DNA of 64,000 nt from Lachnospiraceae bacterium (GTDB taxonomy: Bacteria > Bacillota > Clostridia > Lachnospirales > Lachnospiraceae). Shown here piece by piece: positions 26,453-36,127 of the stretch. Location of the stretch: contig JAFZUW010000051.1 in NCBI GenBank assembly GCA_017618195.1, forward strand, positions 62,001 through 126,000, written 5' to 3'. The first letter of the stretch is position 1. Each line of letters opens with the position of its first letter. The notes below the pieces were generated by a model. That model was not told where the DNA came from. It made no database searches and worked only from the letters and a program-made list of their open reading frames with translations. The translations under genes and the position numbers were made by a program.

Positions 26453-26481
26453 CCCTGTTTTCATGCGGGGCCGGACTTTTC
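26453..26481 (+). terminator. Weak terminator after uxuB
   Basis: GGCCC (26453-26457) and GGGCC (26468-26472) form a short GC stem followed by GGACTTTTCG. The T run is short, so termination may be partial. Confidence 0.35.
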
Positions 26482-26502
26482 GTCTGACAGGGGGAATATC
26501 GT

Positions 26503-28185
26503 TTGGAATACTATATTATCGGAATCGGAATTATCGTTTTCTTTCTCGTTGTCGGCATCATCGACCGGTTTCGGAAAGAAAAGGCATTGCTTGCGGAAGT
26601 AAAGAAGAAGTTCGGCGTTGCCGTGAATGAGGAAATCAATCACGACCGCTACGAATCGATGAAGGCGTATCTCAATTCGCTGCCGGAACGGGACACGGAT
26701 ATCGATTCCATTACGTGGAACGACCTCGATATGGACCGGATCTTCATCCGGCTGAACCATACCTGTTCCGCAATCGGCGAAGAAGTGTTATTTGCCTGGC
26801 TCAATAAGCCGGAGAGCGGAGCGGCGGAGCTTACGAAAAGAGAGCATCTGATCGATCTGTTCGAGCATGACGAGGATGCCCGCGTGAAGACCGGACGCGC
26901 GCTGCTTCGGATGGGAAAGATGCGCCGCATCTCGGTTTATGATTACATGATGCGCCTGCATTCCGTACGTGTAGAGGGCAATTTAAAGCATTATCTCGGA
27001 CTTGCGGCATATGCTGCCGGCTTTGTGATCATGGGACTCGGTTATTCGGGCCCCGGCATGGGCGTAATCTTTGCGACCGCGTTATATAATCTTGCGTCGT
27101 ATCTTTCGAGAAAAGGCCAGATCGGACCGTTTCTCGACGTCGTATCGTATATTGCGCGCTGGATTACGGCAGTTGAAAAGCTGACCGGCGAACTGTCCGG
27201 CATTCAGAACGAAACGCTGCAGGAGGAGCTTAAGAAGCTCAAAAGCGATGCGGACGTACTGAAGCCGTTCGCAAGGGGAGCGGTGATTCTTTCGCCTTCC
27301 GATCCGACCGGAGGCGGACTCGGCGAGCTGTTCATGGAATACTTCCGGATGCTGACGCATATCGACCTGATCCGCTTCAACAACATCTACCGGCTCTTTA
27401 CCGACCGGCAGGACGAACTGAACCGGATGTTCGCGGGAACAGGCCTTCTCGATGCTTCGCGCGCGGTCGCTTCGTACCGTACAAGCATCGGCAAATACTG
27501 CATTCCCGTGCTTCACGATACGCCCATGCATACGCTTAAGACCGAGGGTATCGGGCATGTTCTGATCGAGGAGCCCGTAGCAAACAGCATTGCCGCGGAC
27601 CGGCCGGTATTGCTTACCGGTTCAAACGCGTCCGGCAAGTCGACCTTCTTAAAGACGCTTGCCGTCAATGCCATTCTGGCGCAGACAATCCATACCGTCC
27701 TTGCCGCCAAATACGAAGCGGATTATTTTCATATCCTTTCTTCGATGGCGCTTCGGGACGATATTATTACAAAAGAAAGCTACTATATTGTCGAAATCCG
27801 GTCCTTAAAGCGGATCATGGATGCTTCGGAAGGGAACGGATCGGTACTTTGCTTCGTGGATGAGGTGCTACGCGGCACCAACACGGCGGAGCGTATCGCC
27901 GCCAGTTCGCGGATCCTTCGGTACCTTGCCGAACGGAAGGCGCTCGTATTTGCCGCGACGCATGATCTCGAGCTTACGAGCCTTCTTGCGGACGTTTACG
28001 ACAACTATCATTTCAGCGAACAGGTGAAAGAAGATATTGTCGTATTTGACTACCGCTTAAAGCCGGGCAAAGCGACCTCGAGAAACGCGTTAAAGCTGCT
28101 TCAGATGATGGAATATCCGCAGCAGATCACGGACGAAGCGAACAAAGCGGTGGAAACCTTTATGAACACGGGTGAGTGGAAGTAA
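26503..28185 (+). CDS. Membrane-anchored MutS-like ATPase
   Basis: A 560-residue protein with the MutS core and ATPase but without the mismatch-recognition domain. An N-terminal helix (about 2-19) and two more hydrophobic segments near 165-200 ([18 protein letters not shown] and following) suggest membrane attachment. The ATPase has Walker [13 protein letters not shown] near 373 and Walker [15 protein letters not shown] near 450. The family is common in Firmicutes and its function is unknown. It starts with TTG 26503 behind AGGGGG at 26490-26494; there is no other upstream start. It is followed directly by rnhA and mutS. Confidence 0.85.
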   Translation: MEYYIIGIGIIVFFLVVGIIDRFRKEKALLAEVKKKFGVAVNEEINHDRYESMKAYLNSLPERDTDIDSITWNDLDMDRIFIRLNHTCSAIGEEVLFAWLNKPESGAAELTKREHLIDLFEHDEDARVKTGRALLRMGKMRRISVYDYMMRLHSVRVEGNLKHYLGLAAYAAGFVIMGLGYSGPGMGVIFATALYNLASYLSRKGQIGPFLDVVSYIARWITAVEKLTGELSGIQNETLQEELKKLKSDADVLKPFARGAVILSPSDPTGGGLGELFMEYFRMLTHIDLIRFNNIYRLFTDRQDELNRMFAGTGLLDASRAVASYRTSIGKYCIPVLHDTPMHTLKTEGIGHVLIEEPVANSIAADRPVLLTGSNASGKSTFLKTLAVNAILAQTIHTVLAAKYEADYFHILSSMALRDDIITKESYYIVEIRSLKRIMDASEGNGSVLCFVDEVLRGTNTAERIAASSRILRYLAERKALVFAATHDLELTSLLADVYDNYHFSEQVKEDIVVFDYRLKPGKATSRNALKLLQMMEYPQQITDEANKAVETFMNTGEWK

Positions 28186-28196
28186 GGACGGTGCCT

Positions 28197-28685
28197 ATGG
28201 AGAAGATGAGCGTTGAATTGTATACCGACGGCTCCGCGCGGGGCAACCCGGAAGGGCCTGGCGGCTACGGAGCGGTGCTTCGTTATGCGACCCCATTGGG
28301 AAAGATTCATGAGCGGGAGTATTCCGCCGGTTATGAGAAGACGACCAATAACCGCATGGAGCTTCTGGCTGCAATCGTCGGTCTTGAAGCGCTTACCAAG
28401 CCGTGTCATGTGACGCTTTATTCCGATTCCCAGTATCTGGTGAAGGCGTTTACCGAGCACTGGATCGACAACTGGCAGCGCAAGAACTGGAAAAGGGGAA
28501 GCGAAGAGGTTAAGAACCGTGCTTTGTGGGAGCGGCTGCTTCGGGCAGTCGGAAAGCACGATGTCGAATTTGTCTGGGTGAAAGGTCATGCCGGTCATCC
28601 CGACAACGAACGTTGCGACAAGCTTGCGACCTCTGCCGCGGACGGAGAGAATCTGCTTACGGACGACGGCGGAGATCTTGCATAA
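28197..28685 (+). CDS. rnhA: Ribonuclease HI
   Basis: A 162-residue nuclease cutting the RNA strand of RNA-DNA hybrids. The four acidic residues lie in [38 protein letters not shown] and [12 protein letters not shown], and the basic handle [10 protein letters not shown] is present. ATG 28197 is preferred because AAGGA at 28184-28188 is properly spaced; ATG 28206 is a possible alternative. It begins just after the MutS-like gene. A second RNase H (rnhB) lies at 16558. Confidence 0.93.
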   Translation: MEKMSVELYTDGSARGNPEGPGGYGAVLRYATPLGKIHEREYSAGYEKTTNNRMELLAAIVGLEALTKPCHVTLYSDSQYLVKAFTEHWIDNWQRKNWKRGSEEVKNRALWERLLRAVGKHDVEFVWVKGHAGHPDNERCDKLATSAADGENLLTDDGGDLA

Positions 28686-28767
28686 AACCAGGACCGGGGT
28701 TACGGTCCCATCGGCGATGTAAGGGCGCACCGCCGACGGAGTATCAGCCTGAAGGAACGAACGGCAA

Positions 28768-31422
28768 ATGGACATACCGATGGACAAACTGTCGCCGATG
28801 ATGGTGCATTACTTAGAGACGAAGAAGCAGTACAACGACTGCATTCTTTTCTACCGGCTCGGCGACTTTTACGAAATGTTTTTTGATGACGCGCTGCTTG
28901 TCTCGAGAGAGCTCGAGCTGACGCTCACCGGAAAGAACTGTGGCCTTGAAGAGCGCGCGCCGATGTGCGGCGTACCGTTCCATGCGGCGGATCTTTACAT
29001 CACGAAACTCGTCGACAACGGCCATAAGGTTGCGGTCTGCGAGCAGGTGGAAGACCCGAAGCTTGCCAAAGGAATGGTGAAGCGCGAAGTAATCCGTATC
29101 GTGACTCCCGGTACCAATACGGCTCCGGAAAGTCTCGACGAATCGCGAAACAATTTCCTGATGTGCGTCATCTGGATGAACGACTGCTTCGGCATTTCGA
29201 CAATCGATATTTCGACCGGCGACTATTACGTTACCGAAGTACAGAGCGGCCGGAAGGTTATGGACGAAATCACGAAGTTTTCGCCTTCCGAAATCGTCTG
29301 CAATCCCGCATTGTTCATGTCGGGCATCGATACCGATGACCTGCACGAACGGCTCCGGATCGTCATCTCCCCGCTCGGGGACTGGATGTACGAGCCGAAG
29401 AACTGCGAGAAAGTGCTTTTGGAACATTTTCATATCGGAAACCTGTTCGGGATCGGCCTGGGCGACATGCCGATCGGAACGATCGCGGCAGGAGGCGTAC
29501 TGAACTACCTGTACGATACGCAGAAGATCAGCCTTTCGCACATTACGGAGATCAAGCCGTATGCGACGGGCCGCTATATGATCATCGACAGCGCGACAAG
29601 ACGGAATCTCGAGCTGTGCGAAACGCTTCGGGAAAAGCAGAAGCGCGGCAGCCTTCTGTGGGTCATCGACAAGACGAAGACCGCGATGGGAGCGAGAATG
29701 CTCCGTCTGTTCACCGAGCAGCCGCTTCTTGATACGGACGAGATCAAAAAGCGTCAGGACGCAATCCGCGATTTTAATTCGCAGATCATGACGCGCGAAG
29801 AAATCCGCGAATATCTGAATGCGGTATACGACCTTGAGCGGCTGATCTGCAAGATCAGTTATCAAAGCGCTAATCCGCGCGATCTGGTCGCATTCAAGTC
29901 ATCGCTTGCGATGCTTCCGCCGATCAAAACGCAGCTGCGGGATTTTCACAGCAAGCTGATCTGTGAAGAACTCGAAAGACTCGATCCGCTTACGGATCTG
30001 CACGACCTGATCGAAGCATCGATCGAACCCGATCCGCCGCTTTCTTCGAAGGAAGGCGGGATTATCCGAAGCGGCTACAACGAAGAAGTCGACCGGCTGC
30101 GTGAAGCGAAGACGAGCGGCAAGCAGTGGCTCACGGAACTTGAGGAAAGAGAGCGCAACAATACCGGAATCAAGAATCTCCGGATCAAATACAACCGCGT
30201 CTTCGGGTATTATCTCGAGGTTACCAATTCCTTTAAGGATCTGGTTCCCGCCGAGTGGATCCGCAAGCAGACGCTGACCGGCGCGGAGCGTTATACGACA
30301 CCCGAACTGAAGGAACTCGAAGATACCATCATGAATGCCGAGGACCGGCTGTTCTCGCTTGAGTACCGCCTGTTCGCGGAAGTGCGCGAACGCATATTTG
30401 CCGAAGCCGAGCGCATTCATAAGACGGCAAAGGCGATCGCGATGATCGATGCGATGGCAAGCCTTGCGTATGTCGCGGAACGGAACCGCTATGTATGCCC
30501 CGAAGTAAACAAGAAGGGCTCCATCATCATAAAGGACGGCCGTCATCCGGTTGTGGAGCAGATGATCCCGAACCAGATGTTTGTGGCTAATGACACGCTC
30601 CTCGATAACGGCATCAACCGCGTCAGCATCATCACCGGACCGAACATGGCCGGTAAATCGACCTACATGCGTCAGACGGCATTGATCGTACTGATGGCGC
30701 AGATCGGAAGCTTCGTTCCGGCTTCGAGCGCGGAGATCGGAATTGTCGACCGCATCTTTACGCGTGTCGGCGCAAGCGATGATCTTGCGAGCGGCCAGAG
30801 TACGTTTATGGTTGAGATGACCGAGGTTGCGAACATTCTTCGGAACGCGACCAAGGACAGCCTTCTCGTTCTCGATGAGATCGGCCGCGGTACAAGCACG
30901 TATGACGGTCTCGCGATCGCGTGGGCGGTCATCGAGCACGTCGCCAATCCGAAACTGATCGGAGCGAAGACGCTGTTTGCGACGCATTACCATGAACTGA
31001 CCGAACTCGAAGGAAAGCTCGAAGGCGTATGCAACTACTGCATTGCCGTTAAGGAACAGGGTGACGATATCATTTTCCTTCGTAAGATTATACGGGGCGG
31101 CGCGGACCGAAGCTACGGCATCCAAGTTGCAAGACTTGCGGGCGTGCCGGAGTCGGTATTGAAGCGTGCGCACGACATCGTTGAGCAGCTGGTTGAGAAC
31201 GACCTTGCGGAAAAGGCGAAGAACATCCGGGTTGCGGATACCGGCCCGGTTAAAAAGAAAGCGGAGCCGAAGAAGGAAACCGTCACGGAAGGACAGCTTT
31301 CCATGTTCGGAAACGCGGAGGACAGTCTGATCGTTCAGCGTCTGAGGGAGCTGAATCTGGCCGAAATGACACCGATCGGAGCGCTGAATTATCTTTATTC
31401 GATCCAGAAAGAGATACAGTAG
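28768..31422 (+). CDS. mutS: DNA mismatch repair protein MutS
   Basis: An 884-residue MutS1. The mismatch-reading domain carries GDFYEMFFDDA near residue 32 with the conserved Phe-x-Glu. The ATPase shows Walker A TGPNMAGKSTYMRQ near 624, Walker B LVLDEIGRGTSTYDG near 705 and FATHYHEL near 735. Close to the C-terminus QLSMFG is a probable beta-clamp-binding peptide. ATG 28768 follows GAAGGAACG at 28751-28759. mutL is not behind it in the window, unlike in many Firmicutes. Confidence 0.97.
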   Translation: MDIPMDKLSPMMVHYLETKKQYNDCILFYRLGDFYEMFFDDALLVSRELELTLTGKNCGLEERAPMCGVPFHAADLYITKLVDNGHKVAVCEQVEDPKLAKGMVKREVIRIVTPGTNTAPESLDESRNNFLMCVIWMNDCFGISTIDISTGDYYVTEVQSGRKVMDEITKFSPSEIVCNPALFMSGIDTDDLHERLRIVISPLGDWMYEPKNCEKVLLEHFHIGNLFGIGLGDMPIGTIAAGGVLNYLYDTQKISLSHITEIKPYATGRYMIIDSATRRNLELCETLREKQKRGSLLWVIDKTKTAMGARMLRLFTEQPLLDTDEIKKRQDAIRDFNSQIMTREEIREYLNAVYDLERLICKISYQSANPRDLVAFKSSLAMLPPIKTQLRDFHSKLICEELERLDPLTDLHDLIEASIEPDPPLSSKEGGIIRSGYNEEVDRLREAKTSGKQWLTELEERERNNTGIKNLRIKYNRVFGYYLEVTNSFKDLVPAEWIRKQTLTGAERYTTPELKELEDTIMNAEDRLFSLEYRLFAEVRERIFAEAERIHKTAKAIAMIDAMASLAYVAERNRYVCPEVNKKGSIIIKDGRHPVVEQMIPNQMFVANDTLLDNGINRVSIITGPNMAGKSTYMRQTALIVLMAQIGSFVPASSAEIGIVDRIFTRVGASDDLASGQSTFMVEMTEVANILRNATKDSLLVLDEIGRGTSTYDGLAIAWAVIEHVANPKLIGAKTLFATHYHELTELEGKLEGVCNYCIAVKEQGDDIIFLRKIIRGGADRSYGIQVARLAGVPESVLKRAHDIVEQLVENDLAEKAKNIRVADTGPVKKKAEPKKETVTEGQLSMFGNAEDSLIVQRLRELNLAEMTPIGALNYLYSIQKEIQ

Positions 31423-31530
31423 CGTAAAGATATAGCGTAATATAAGAGGATATCGTCCGGACGGCGGTCCGGATGCCCGAAGCGGCGCAGGCACGTTTCG
31501 GGGGAAGGTCGGCCTGCAACAGGACGGTAT

Positions 31531-33033
31531 ATGGAGGAACAATTTTACAGGGTTCACCTGGGTCCGGCAGTATGCGCTGCCGATCTGAGTGACGGAAGCG
31601 AGCGGGGCAGCTATGTGGATCAGGATACGATCCTCGGGAAAATACACCGGCCGCACCGACAGATCAATTTGATGTACTGTTATTATCCGAATGACGAGGG
31701 CTGGCCGAAGAGGGCGAGCGAAGCATTTCGGAAGGACGCGCCCGGAGGGGCGTGGGATTATCCGTACGACGACTATTTTCCGTACGGAGGAGGGCTTAAC
31801 GGAAGCAGCGATGCGGAAGTATTTGCCTGCATGAAGGACGTGCGCAGGCACGGGCAGGACGTCTGCCTGACGCTGACGATGGACCCTTACTTATCGGAGG
31901 AACAGATAGCGGCGGTCGCAAAAGATCTGATTCCGTACGGACGCGTAACCGTAAGAATCAATCATGAGGCGACCGGAAGCTGGTTTTCGTTTAACAAACG
32001 CGCCGATTATGAAACGGTTGCGGCATTCTTCGTAAAGTGCTGCAACATTTTCCACAGGGAGGCACCCAATTGTAAGATTGTGCTCTGTCTGGACGGCTGC
32101 AAGAGCTTAGATGAAGAGCAGATGGTCATGGAAGGCATCTTCACCGAAGCCGCAAGGGCTGCGGACGTCGTATCCGTAGACCGCTACATGGCGCTTCACT
32201 GGGGATATCCCGCAACAATCTGTGAGGACAACCGGTTCGCGCAGCGCACGAGCGTTTCGGAAATTTACGAGCTCTGTAAGCGCAGTTATCAGCGCTATAT
32301 TTTGATGAATCAGGGTACCGTAAAGCCGATGGTTCTTTCGGAGTTCAACGCGGACGGCGACGTGACCGGACCTTATGAGCAGGCGGAGATGTACCGCGAG
32401 TTCTGTGAGATGCTTCGAAACGACCCTGAGCATTGGCTTTCGGGAATTACGATGTACCAGTTCCGCGATGACGGACGCCTCGGACTGGAGATTACCGACC
32501 CGAGCAATCCTGAGCGCGGTATCGAACAGCCTCTTCTTAAGACGTACCGCGAACTGATTCATAAGGAGCCTTTCCGGCCCGTCATCACGGCGGGAAAGCC
32601 GGCGGAAGGAGCCTGCAGGCTTCGCTTCGGCGGCTTCGAGGACGCGGACGGAATCGGAACGGCGATAACGCTTGAAAGAAAGCCGATCTTTTTCGAGATG
32701 CGGTTTGACGGAGCGCTCCTTGACGCCAATCTGATGATTTCGGTTGACGGTTACTGGTTTTACAAAAAGCCGGGTGTTTCGATGATCGACCTGAACCGCG
32801 CGTTCTTTGATCGGGAGTTTGACGGCGGCGAAGTAAGGCTTTCGATATTCGCTCCGCCCGCGGACGGACTGAACGACCCTTCACAGGGACCGGACTGGCA
32901 GGAGAACTATTATTATACGATTACGGAGCTGCCGGCTTTCCGCATCCGTTATGATGCGCCGATCGGGAAGCCCGGGGAAGGAGGAAACGATGTTTCGGAT
33001 TACGGAAAATACGACGATCGGGGAGCTTCTTGA
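31531..33033 (+). CDS. GH26-like glycoside hydrolase domain protein
   Basis: A 500-residue protein that looks like a clan GH-A TIM-barrel hydrolase near family 26 (beta-mannanase). Candidate catalytic residues are Glu146 in RINHEATGSWFSF (compare the HE-x-x-GSWFxW motif of GH26) and Glu271 in MVLSEFNADG. The C-terminal ~150 residues look like a beta-sandwich. There is no signal peptide, which is unusual for a mannanase, so it may act on oligosaccharides inside the cell. ATG 31531 has only a weak upstream site (AACAGGACGG). The next gene begins inside its 3' end. Substrate is unproven. Confidence 0.65.
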   Translation: MEEQFYRVHLGPAVCAADLSDGSERGSYVDQDTILGKIHRPHRQINLMYCYYPNDEGWPKRASEAFRKDAPGGAWDYPYDDYFPYGGGLNGSSDAEVFACMKDVRRHGQDVCLTLTMDPYLSEEQIAAVAKDLIPYGRVTVRINHEATGSWFSFNKRADYETVAAFFVKCCNIFHREAPNCKIVLCLDGCKSLDEEQMVMEGIFTEAARAADVVSVDRYMALHWGYPATICEDNRFAQRTSVSEIYELCKRSYQRYILMNQGTVKPMVLSEFNADGDVTGPYEQAEMYREFCEMLRNDPEHWLSGITMYQFRDDGRLGLEITDPSNPERGIEQPLLKTYRELIHKEPFRPVITAGKPAEGACRLRFGGFEDADGIGTAITLERKPIFFEMRFDGALLDANLMISVDGYWFYKKPGVSMIDLNRAFFDREFDGGEVRLSIFAPPADGLNDPSQGPDWQENYYYTITELPAFRIRYDAPIGKPGEGGNDVSDYGKYDDRGAS

Positions 33034-33190
33034 AAATTGCCCCGATGCAGCCGGAATCTTAACGGAGATGGGAATGCACTGTCTCGGATGTCCTTCCGCG
33101 AGAAGGGAAACGCTCGGTGAAGCGGCCGAAGTACACGGAATGGATCCCGAGGCTTTAGTGGAAGATCTGAAAGGGTTTCTGACCGAATAA
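32990..33190 (+). CDS. DUF1858 disulfide-domain protein
   Basis: A 66-residue protein with the DUF1858 / 'hybrid-cluster associated redox disulfide' pattern: TTIGELLENCPDAAGILTEMG followed by MHCLGCPSA, the conserved Cys-x-x-Cys. Such small proteins may handle redox or iron-sulfur chemistry. ATG 32990 lies behind GAAGGAGGAAACG, a strong site, and overlaps the last 44 bases of the upstream gene in another frame. The functional link with the upstream hydrolase is unclear. Confidence 0.85.
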   Translation: MFRITENTTIGELLENCPDAAGILTEMGMHCLGCPSARRETLGEAAEVHGMDPEALVEDLKGFLTE

Positions 33191-33208
33191 AACGCCGCAC
33201 GGAAAGGG

Positions 33209-33248
33209 CGGATGCGCGGAACATTTTTCAAATGCATCCGCGGAACAT
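33209..33248 (+). repeat. Hairpin plus direct repeat before pgcA
   Basis: CGGATG (33209-33214) pairs with CATCCG (33235-33240), enclosing CATTT-TTC-AAATG. GCGGAACAT is repeated at 33216-33224 and 33240-33248. There is no T tract. A second small palindrome, ATGCC-TGC-GGGCAT, lies at 33274-33287. No convincing promoter could be placed for the next gene. Confidence 0.45.
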
Positions 33249-33318
33249 AAACGGCCGGATGAATAAGAACCAAATGCCTGCGGGCATTCGATAGAATTAG
33301 TAACAGGAGGATATCATT

Positions 33319-35043
33319 ATGGATTATCGTGAAATGTATCGGTTCTGGTGCGAGGATGATTATTTTGATGACGCAACCAAGGCGGAGCTTAAGGCTATTG
33401 CGGACGACGACAGGGAAATCCGCGAGCGCTTTTACAGAAGTCTCGAGTTCGGTACCGGCGGTCTCCGCGGAATTATCGGAGCCGGAACGAACCGGATGAA
33501 TCTTTATACGGTCAGAAAGGCAACCCAGGGTCTTGCCAATTTCATTAAGAAGGAAGGCGGCGCGGAGAAGGGCGTAGCGATTGCTTACGATTCCCGCCGC
33601 ATGTCGATCGAGTTCAGTGAGGAGGCGGCGCTCTGCCTTGCAGCCAACGGCATCAAGGCTTACCGTTTCGAGTCGCTTCGTCCGACTCCCGAGCTTTCTT
33701 ACGCGGTACGCGAACTCGGCTGTATCGCCGGTATCGTCGTAACCGCGAGCCATAACCCCGCGGAATATAACGGCTACAAGGTTTACTGGGAGGACGGCGC
33801 ACAGGTTGCCCCCCCGAAGGATGCCGAGATCATCGATGAAGTTAACGCGGTTACCGATTTTTATCAGGTTAAGACGATGTCGCGTCTTGACGCCATCAAG
33901 GCAGGCCTTTACTTCGTAATCGGTTCCGAGCTGGACGATCAGTACATGGTCGAACTCAAAAAGCAGGTACTCCGTCCCGACGTCTGCAGAGAGCAGGGCA
34001 AGGACATGAAGGTCGTTTACACGCCTCTTCACGGTACCGGAAACATTCCCGCAAGACGCATCTTAAAGGAAATCGGATTCGAGCAGGTTTACGTTGTTCC
34101 CGAGCAGGAGAAGCCCGACGGAAACTTCCCGACCGTAGTAAGCCCGAACCCCGAGAGCAAAGCAGCATTCGAGCTTGCTTTGGCACTTGCTGAGAAAGTC
34201 GGAGCGGACCTCGTTCTCGCGACCGACCCCGATGCCGACCGTCTCGGCGTATACGCGAAGGATTCCGAGACCGGCGAATACATGTCATTTACCGGCAACA
34301 TGTCCGGCATGCTGATCTGCGAATATCTTCTGAGCACCCGTAAGGAGCTCGGCCTTCTGCATGACGACGGCTTCCTCGTTAAGACGATCGTTTCCACGAA
34401 CATGACCGACCTTCTCGCGAAGGAATACAATCTTGAACTGAAGGAGTGCCTGACCGGCTTCAAGTACATCGGCGAGCTCATCAAGCTTTCCGAGCAAAGC
34501 GGCAAAGGACACTACGAATTCGGCTTCGAAGAGAGCTACGGCTGCCTTGTCGGAACGCACGCGAGAGATAAGGACGCGATCGTTGCGGTTATGATGCTCT
34601 GCGAAGCTGCTGCATATTACCGCAAGCAGGGTCTTACGCTGTGGGATCAGATGATGAACATCTACCGCAAGTACGGATTCTTCCGCGAAGGCATCGAGAC
34701 GCTTACGCTGAAGGGCTTTGACGGAGCGGAAGCCATCAAGGCGATGATGGACCGTATCCGCAGCAATCCTCCGAAGGAGCTCGGCGGCTACAACGTCGTT
34801 GAATTCCGCGATTACGAAAAGGATATTGTTCTGAAGACCGCAACCGGCGAAACCGGACCTACCGGACTCCGGAAATCCAACGTACTGTACTTTGATCTGA
34901 ACGATAACGCATGGGCCTGCGTACGTCCTTCGGGAACCGAGCCCAAGATTAAGTTCTATATGGGTGTCAAAGGCACCTCATTTGCCGACGCGGATGCCAA
35001 ACTGAAGGCGCTCGACGAAGCGGTAATGGAGCTTTCGAAATAA
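33319..35043 (+). CDS. pgcA: Phosphoglucomutase / phosphomannomutase
   Basis: A 574-residue alpha-D-phosphohexomutase. The phosphoserine loop VTASHNPAEYNGYK has its serine near residue 144. The metal site is TDPDADRLGVY, the sugar-binding loop is GFEESYG and the phosphate-binding loop is RPSGTEPKIKFY. Length matches the Firmicute PgcA/YhxB type. ACAGGAGGATATCATT before ATG 33319 is a strong site. manA follows 16 bases later, so hexose-phosphate interconversion genes are paired. Confidence 0.93.
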   Translation: MDYREMYRFWCEDDYFDDATKAELKAIADDDREIRERFYRSLEFGTGGLRGIIGAGTNRMNLYTVRKATQGLANFIKKEGGAEKGVAIAYDSRRMSIEFSEEAALCLAANGIKAYRFESLRPTPELSYAVRELGCIAGIVVTASHNPAEYNGYKVYWEDGAQVAPPKDAEIIDEVNAVTDFYQVKTMSRLDAIKAGLYFVIGSELDDQYMVELKKQVLRPDVCREQGKDMKVVYTPLHGTGNIPARRILKEIGFEQVYVVPEQEKPDGNFPTVVSPNPESKAAFELALALAEKVGADLVLATDPDADRLGVYAKDSETGEYMSFTGNMSGMLICEYLLSTRKELGLLHDDGFLVKTIVSTNMTDLLAKEYNLELKECLTGFKYIGELIKLSEQSGKGHYEFGFEESYGCLVGTHARDKDAIVAVMMLCEAAAYYRKQGLTLWDQMMNIYRKYGFFREGIETLTLKGFDGAEAIKAMMDRIRSNPPKELGGYNVVEFRDYEKDIVLKTATGETGPTGLRKSNVLYFDLNDNAWACVRPSGTEPKIKFYMGVKGTSFADADAKLKALDEAVMELSK

Positions 35044-35059
35044 CCCATCGGAGTACGAG

Positions 35060-36007
35060 ATGAAAGAAATACTGTTTATCGAACCGGTCCTCAAGGAACG
35101 GATCTGGGGCGGGACAAGGCTTAAGGAATACGGCTATGACCTGCCTTCCGATCAGACGGGCGAATGCTGGGCGATCAGCGCGCATCCGCACGGGGACTGC
35201 GTGATTCGAAACGGAACCTATTCGGGCTGTACCCTCAGCTCCCTGTGGAATAACCACAGGGAGTTGTTCGGATTAACGGGCGGTTCGGAATTTCCGCTTC
35301 TGATTAAAATCATTGACGCGAAGAACGATTTAAGCGTACAGGTTCATCCCGATGACGCCTATGCGGCAGAACACGAAAACGGCGCATCCGGAAAGACCGA
35401 GTGCTGGTACGTGCTCGACTGTAAGGAAGACGCGGCCATCGTGATCGGTCATAACGCAAAGACAAAGGAAGAGGCGGAACGGCTGATCCGCGAAGGAAGG
35501 TTCCGTGAGCTGATCCGTGAGATTCCGGTGCATAAGGGCGACTTCTTCCAGATCGAGCCGGGCGTTCTGCATTCGATCAAGGGCGGTACCGTGATCCTTG
35601 AAACGCAGCAGAACAGCGACATCACATACCGCGTTTACGATTACGACCGGCTGCAGAACGGGAAGAAGCGCGAGCTTCATACGGAGCAGAGCATTGCGGT
35701 CTTGAAATGTCCGTTCCGGCCGACGGTCGGAAAGCCCGTAACGTACCGTGTCGGAGCCGCAACGGTGAAGCATCTGATCACATGTCCGTATTACAGCGTG
35801 GAGCATATAACGCTTTCGGGAACGGCTCTGATGCCTGCCGGAAAGGTGTTCCAGAACCTCAGCGTGATCGGCGGCGAAGGCGCGATTGACGGCACGAAGA
35901 TCCGCAAGGGAGACCATTTTATCGTGCCTGCGGAATACGGCGCGTTTGAGCTGTCCGGGGCTCTTGAAATCATCCGGAGTTCACCTTGTGAACTTATGGT
36001 GAAATAG
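35060..36007 (+). CDS. manA: Mannose-6-phosphate isomerase, class I
   Basis: A 315-residue zinc enzyme converting mannose-6-phosphate and fructose-6-phosphate. The cupin metal residues lie in LSVQVHPDDAYA, the GKTECWYVLD segment and GVLHSIKGG. The N-terminus EILFIEPVLKERIWGGTRL is typical. It shares a transcript with pgcA. With the GH26-like gene upstream, a mannose-handling cluster is conceivable, but that rests on an uncertain substrate call. Confidence 0.94.
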   Translation: MKEILFIEPVLKERIWGGTRLKEYGYDLPSDQTGECWAISAHPHGDCVIRNGTYSGCTLSSLWNNHRELFGLTGGSEFPLLIKIIDAKNDLSVQVHPDDAYAAEHENGASGKTECWYVLDCKEDAAIVIGHNAKTKEEAERLIREGRFRELIREIPVHKGDFFQIEPGVLHSIKGGTVILETQQNSDITYRVYDYDRLQNGKKRELHTEQSIAVLKCPFRPTVGKPVTYRVGAATVKHLITCPYYSVEHITLSGTALMPAGKVFQNLSVIGGEGAIDGTKIRKGDHFIVPAEYGAFELSGALEIIRSSPCELMVK

Positions 36008-36018
36008 TTGAAAAATGT

Positions 36019-36047
36019 TTGAATTATTAACTGATTAATGATATAAT
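36019..36047 (+). promoter_or_regulatory. Sigma-A promoter of fhs
   Basis: TTGAAT (36019-36024), 17 bases, TATAAT (36042-36047). Predicted start near 36054, immediately before the structured leader. Confidence 0.82.
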
Positions 36048-36059
36048 CAAAATTCGGTA

Positions 36060-36124
36060 GGTTTTTGGGAAAATGACACCTCAGATTGCATTTTCCCGAA
36101 CCAGGAATAAGAAGGAGAGGTGTC
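36060..36124 (+). promoter_or_regulatory. Candidate pseudoknot leader controlling fhs translation
   Basis: GGGAAAATG (36067-36075) pairs with CATTTTCCC (36089-36097), extended by GGTT (36060-36063) with AACC (36099-36102). The 13-base loop carries ACACCTC (36076-36082); together with G36075 it is the exact complement of GAGGTGTC (36117-36124), which overlaps the ribosome site AAGGAGAGG. A loop-to-SD pseudoknot would hide the ribosome site. I do not recognise the conserved core of the ZTP or THF riboswitches. Pairing done by eye. Confidence 0.55.
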
Positions 36125-36127
36125 TGC

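Noticed and set aside
33207..33318. Promoter for pgcA (TAGAAT at 33292-33297)
   Set aside because: No acceptable -35 at 16-18 bases; only hairpins and a short direct repeat could be supported.
14094..36097. Recurring GGAAAATG / CATTTTCC arms near 14094, 36068, 14754 and 60201 as a dispersed repeat family
   Set aside because: The shared core is only 8-9 bases, contexts differ, and some copies are just ribosome-site neighbourhoods; too little for a repeat family.
36060..36124. Known ZTP (pfl) or THF riboswitch before fhs
   Set aside because: The leader is too short and lacks the conserved 3' CCGCCTGGGC-type segment and the THF three-way junction motifs, so I report it as an unclassified pseudoknot.
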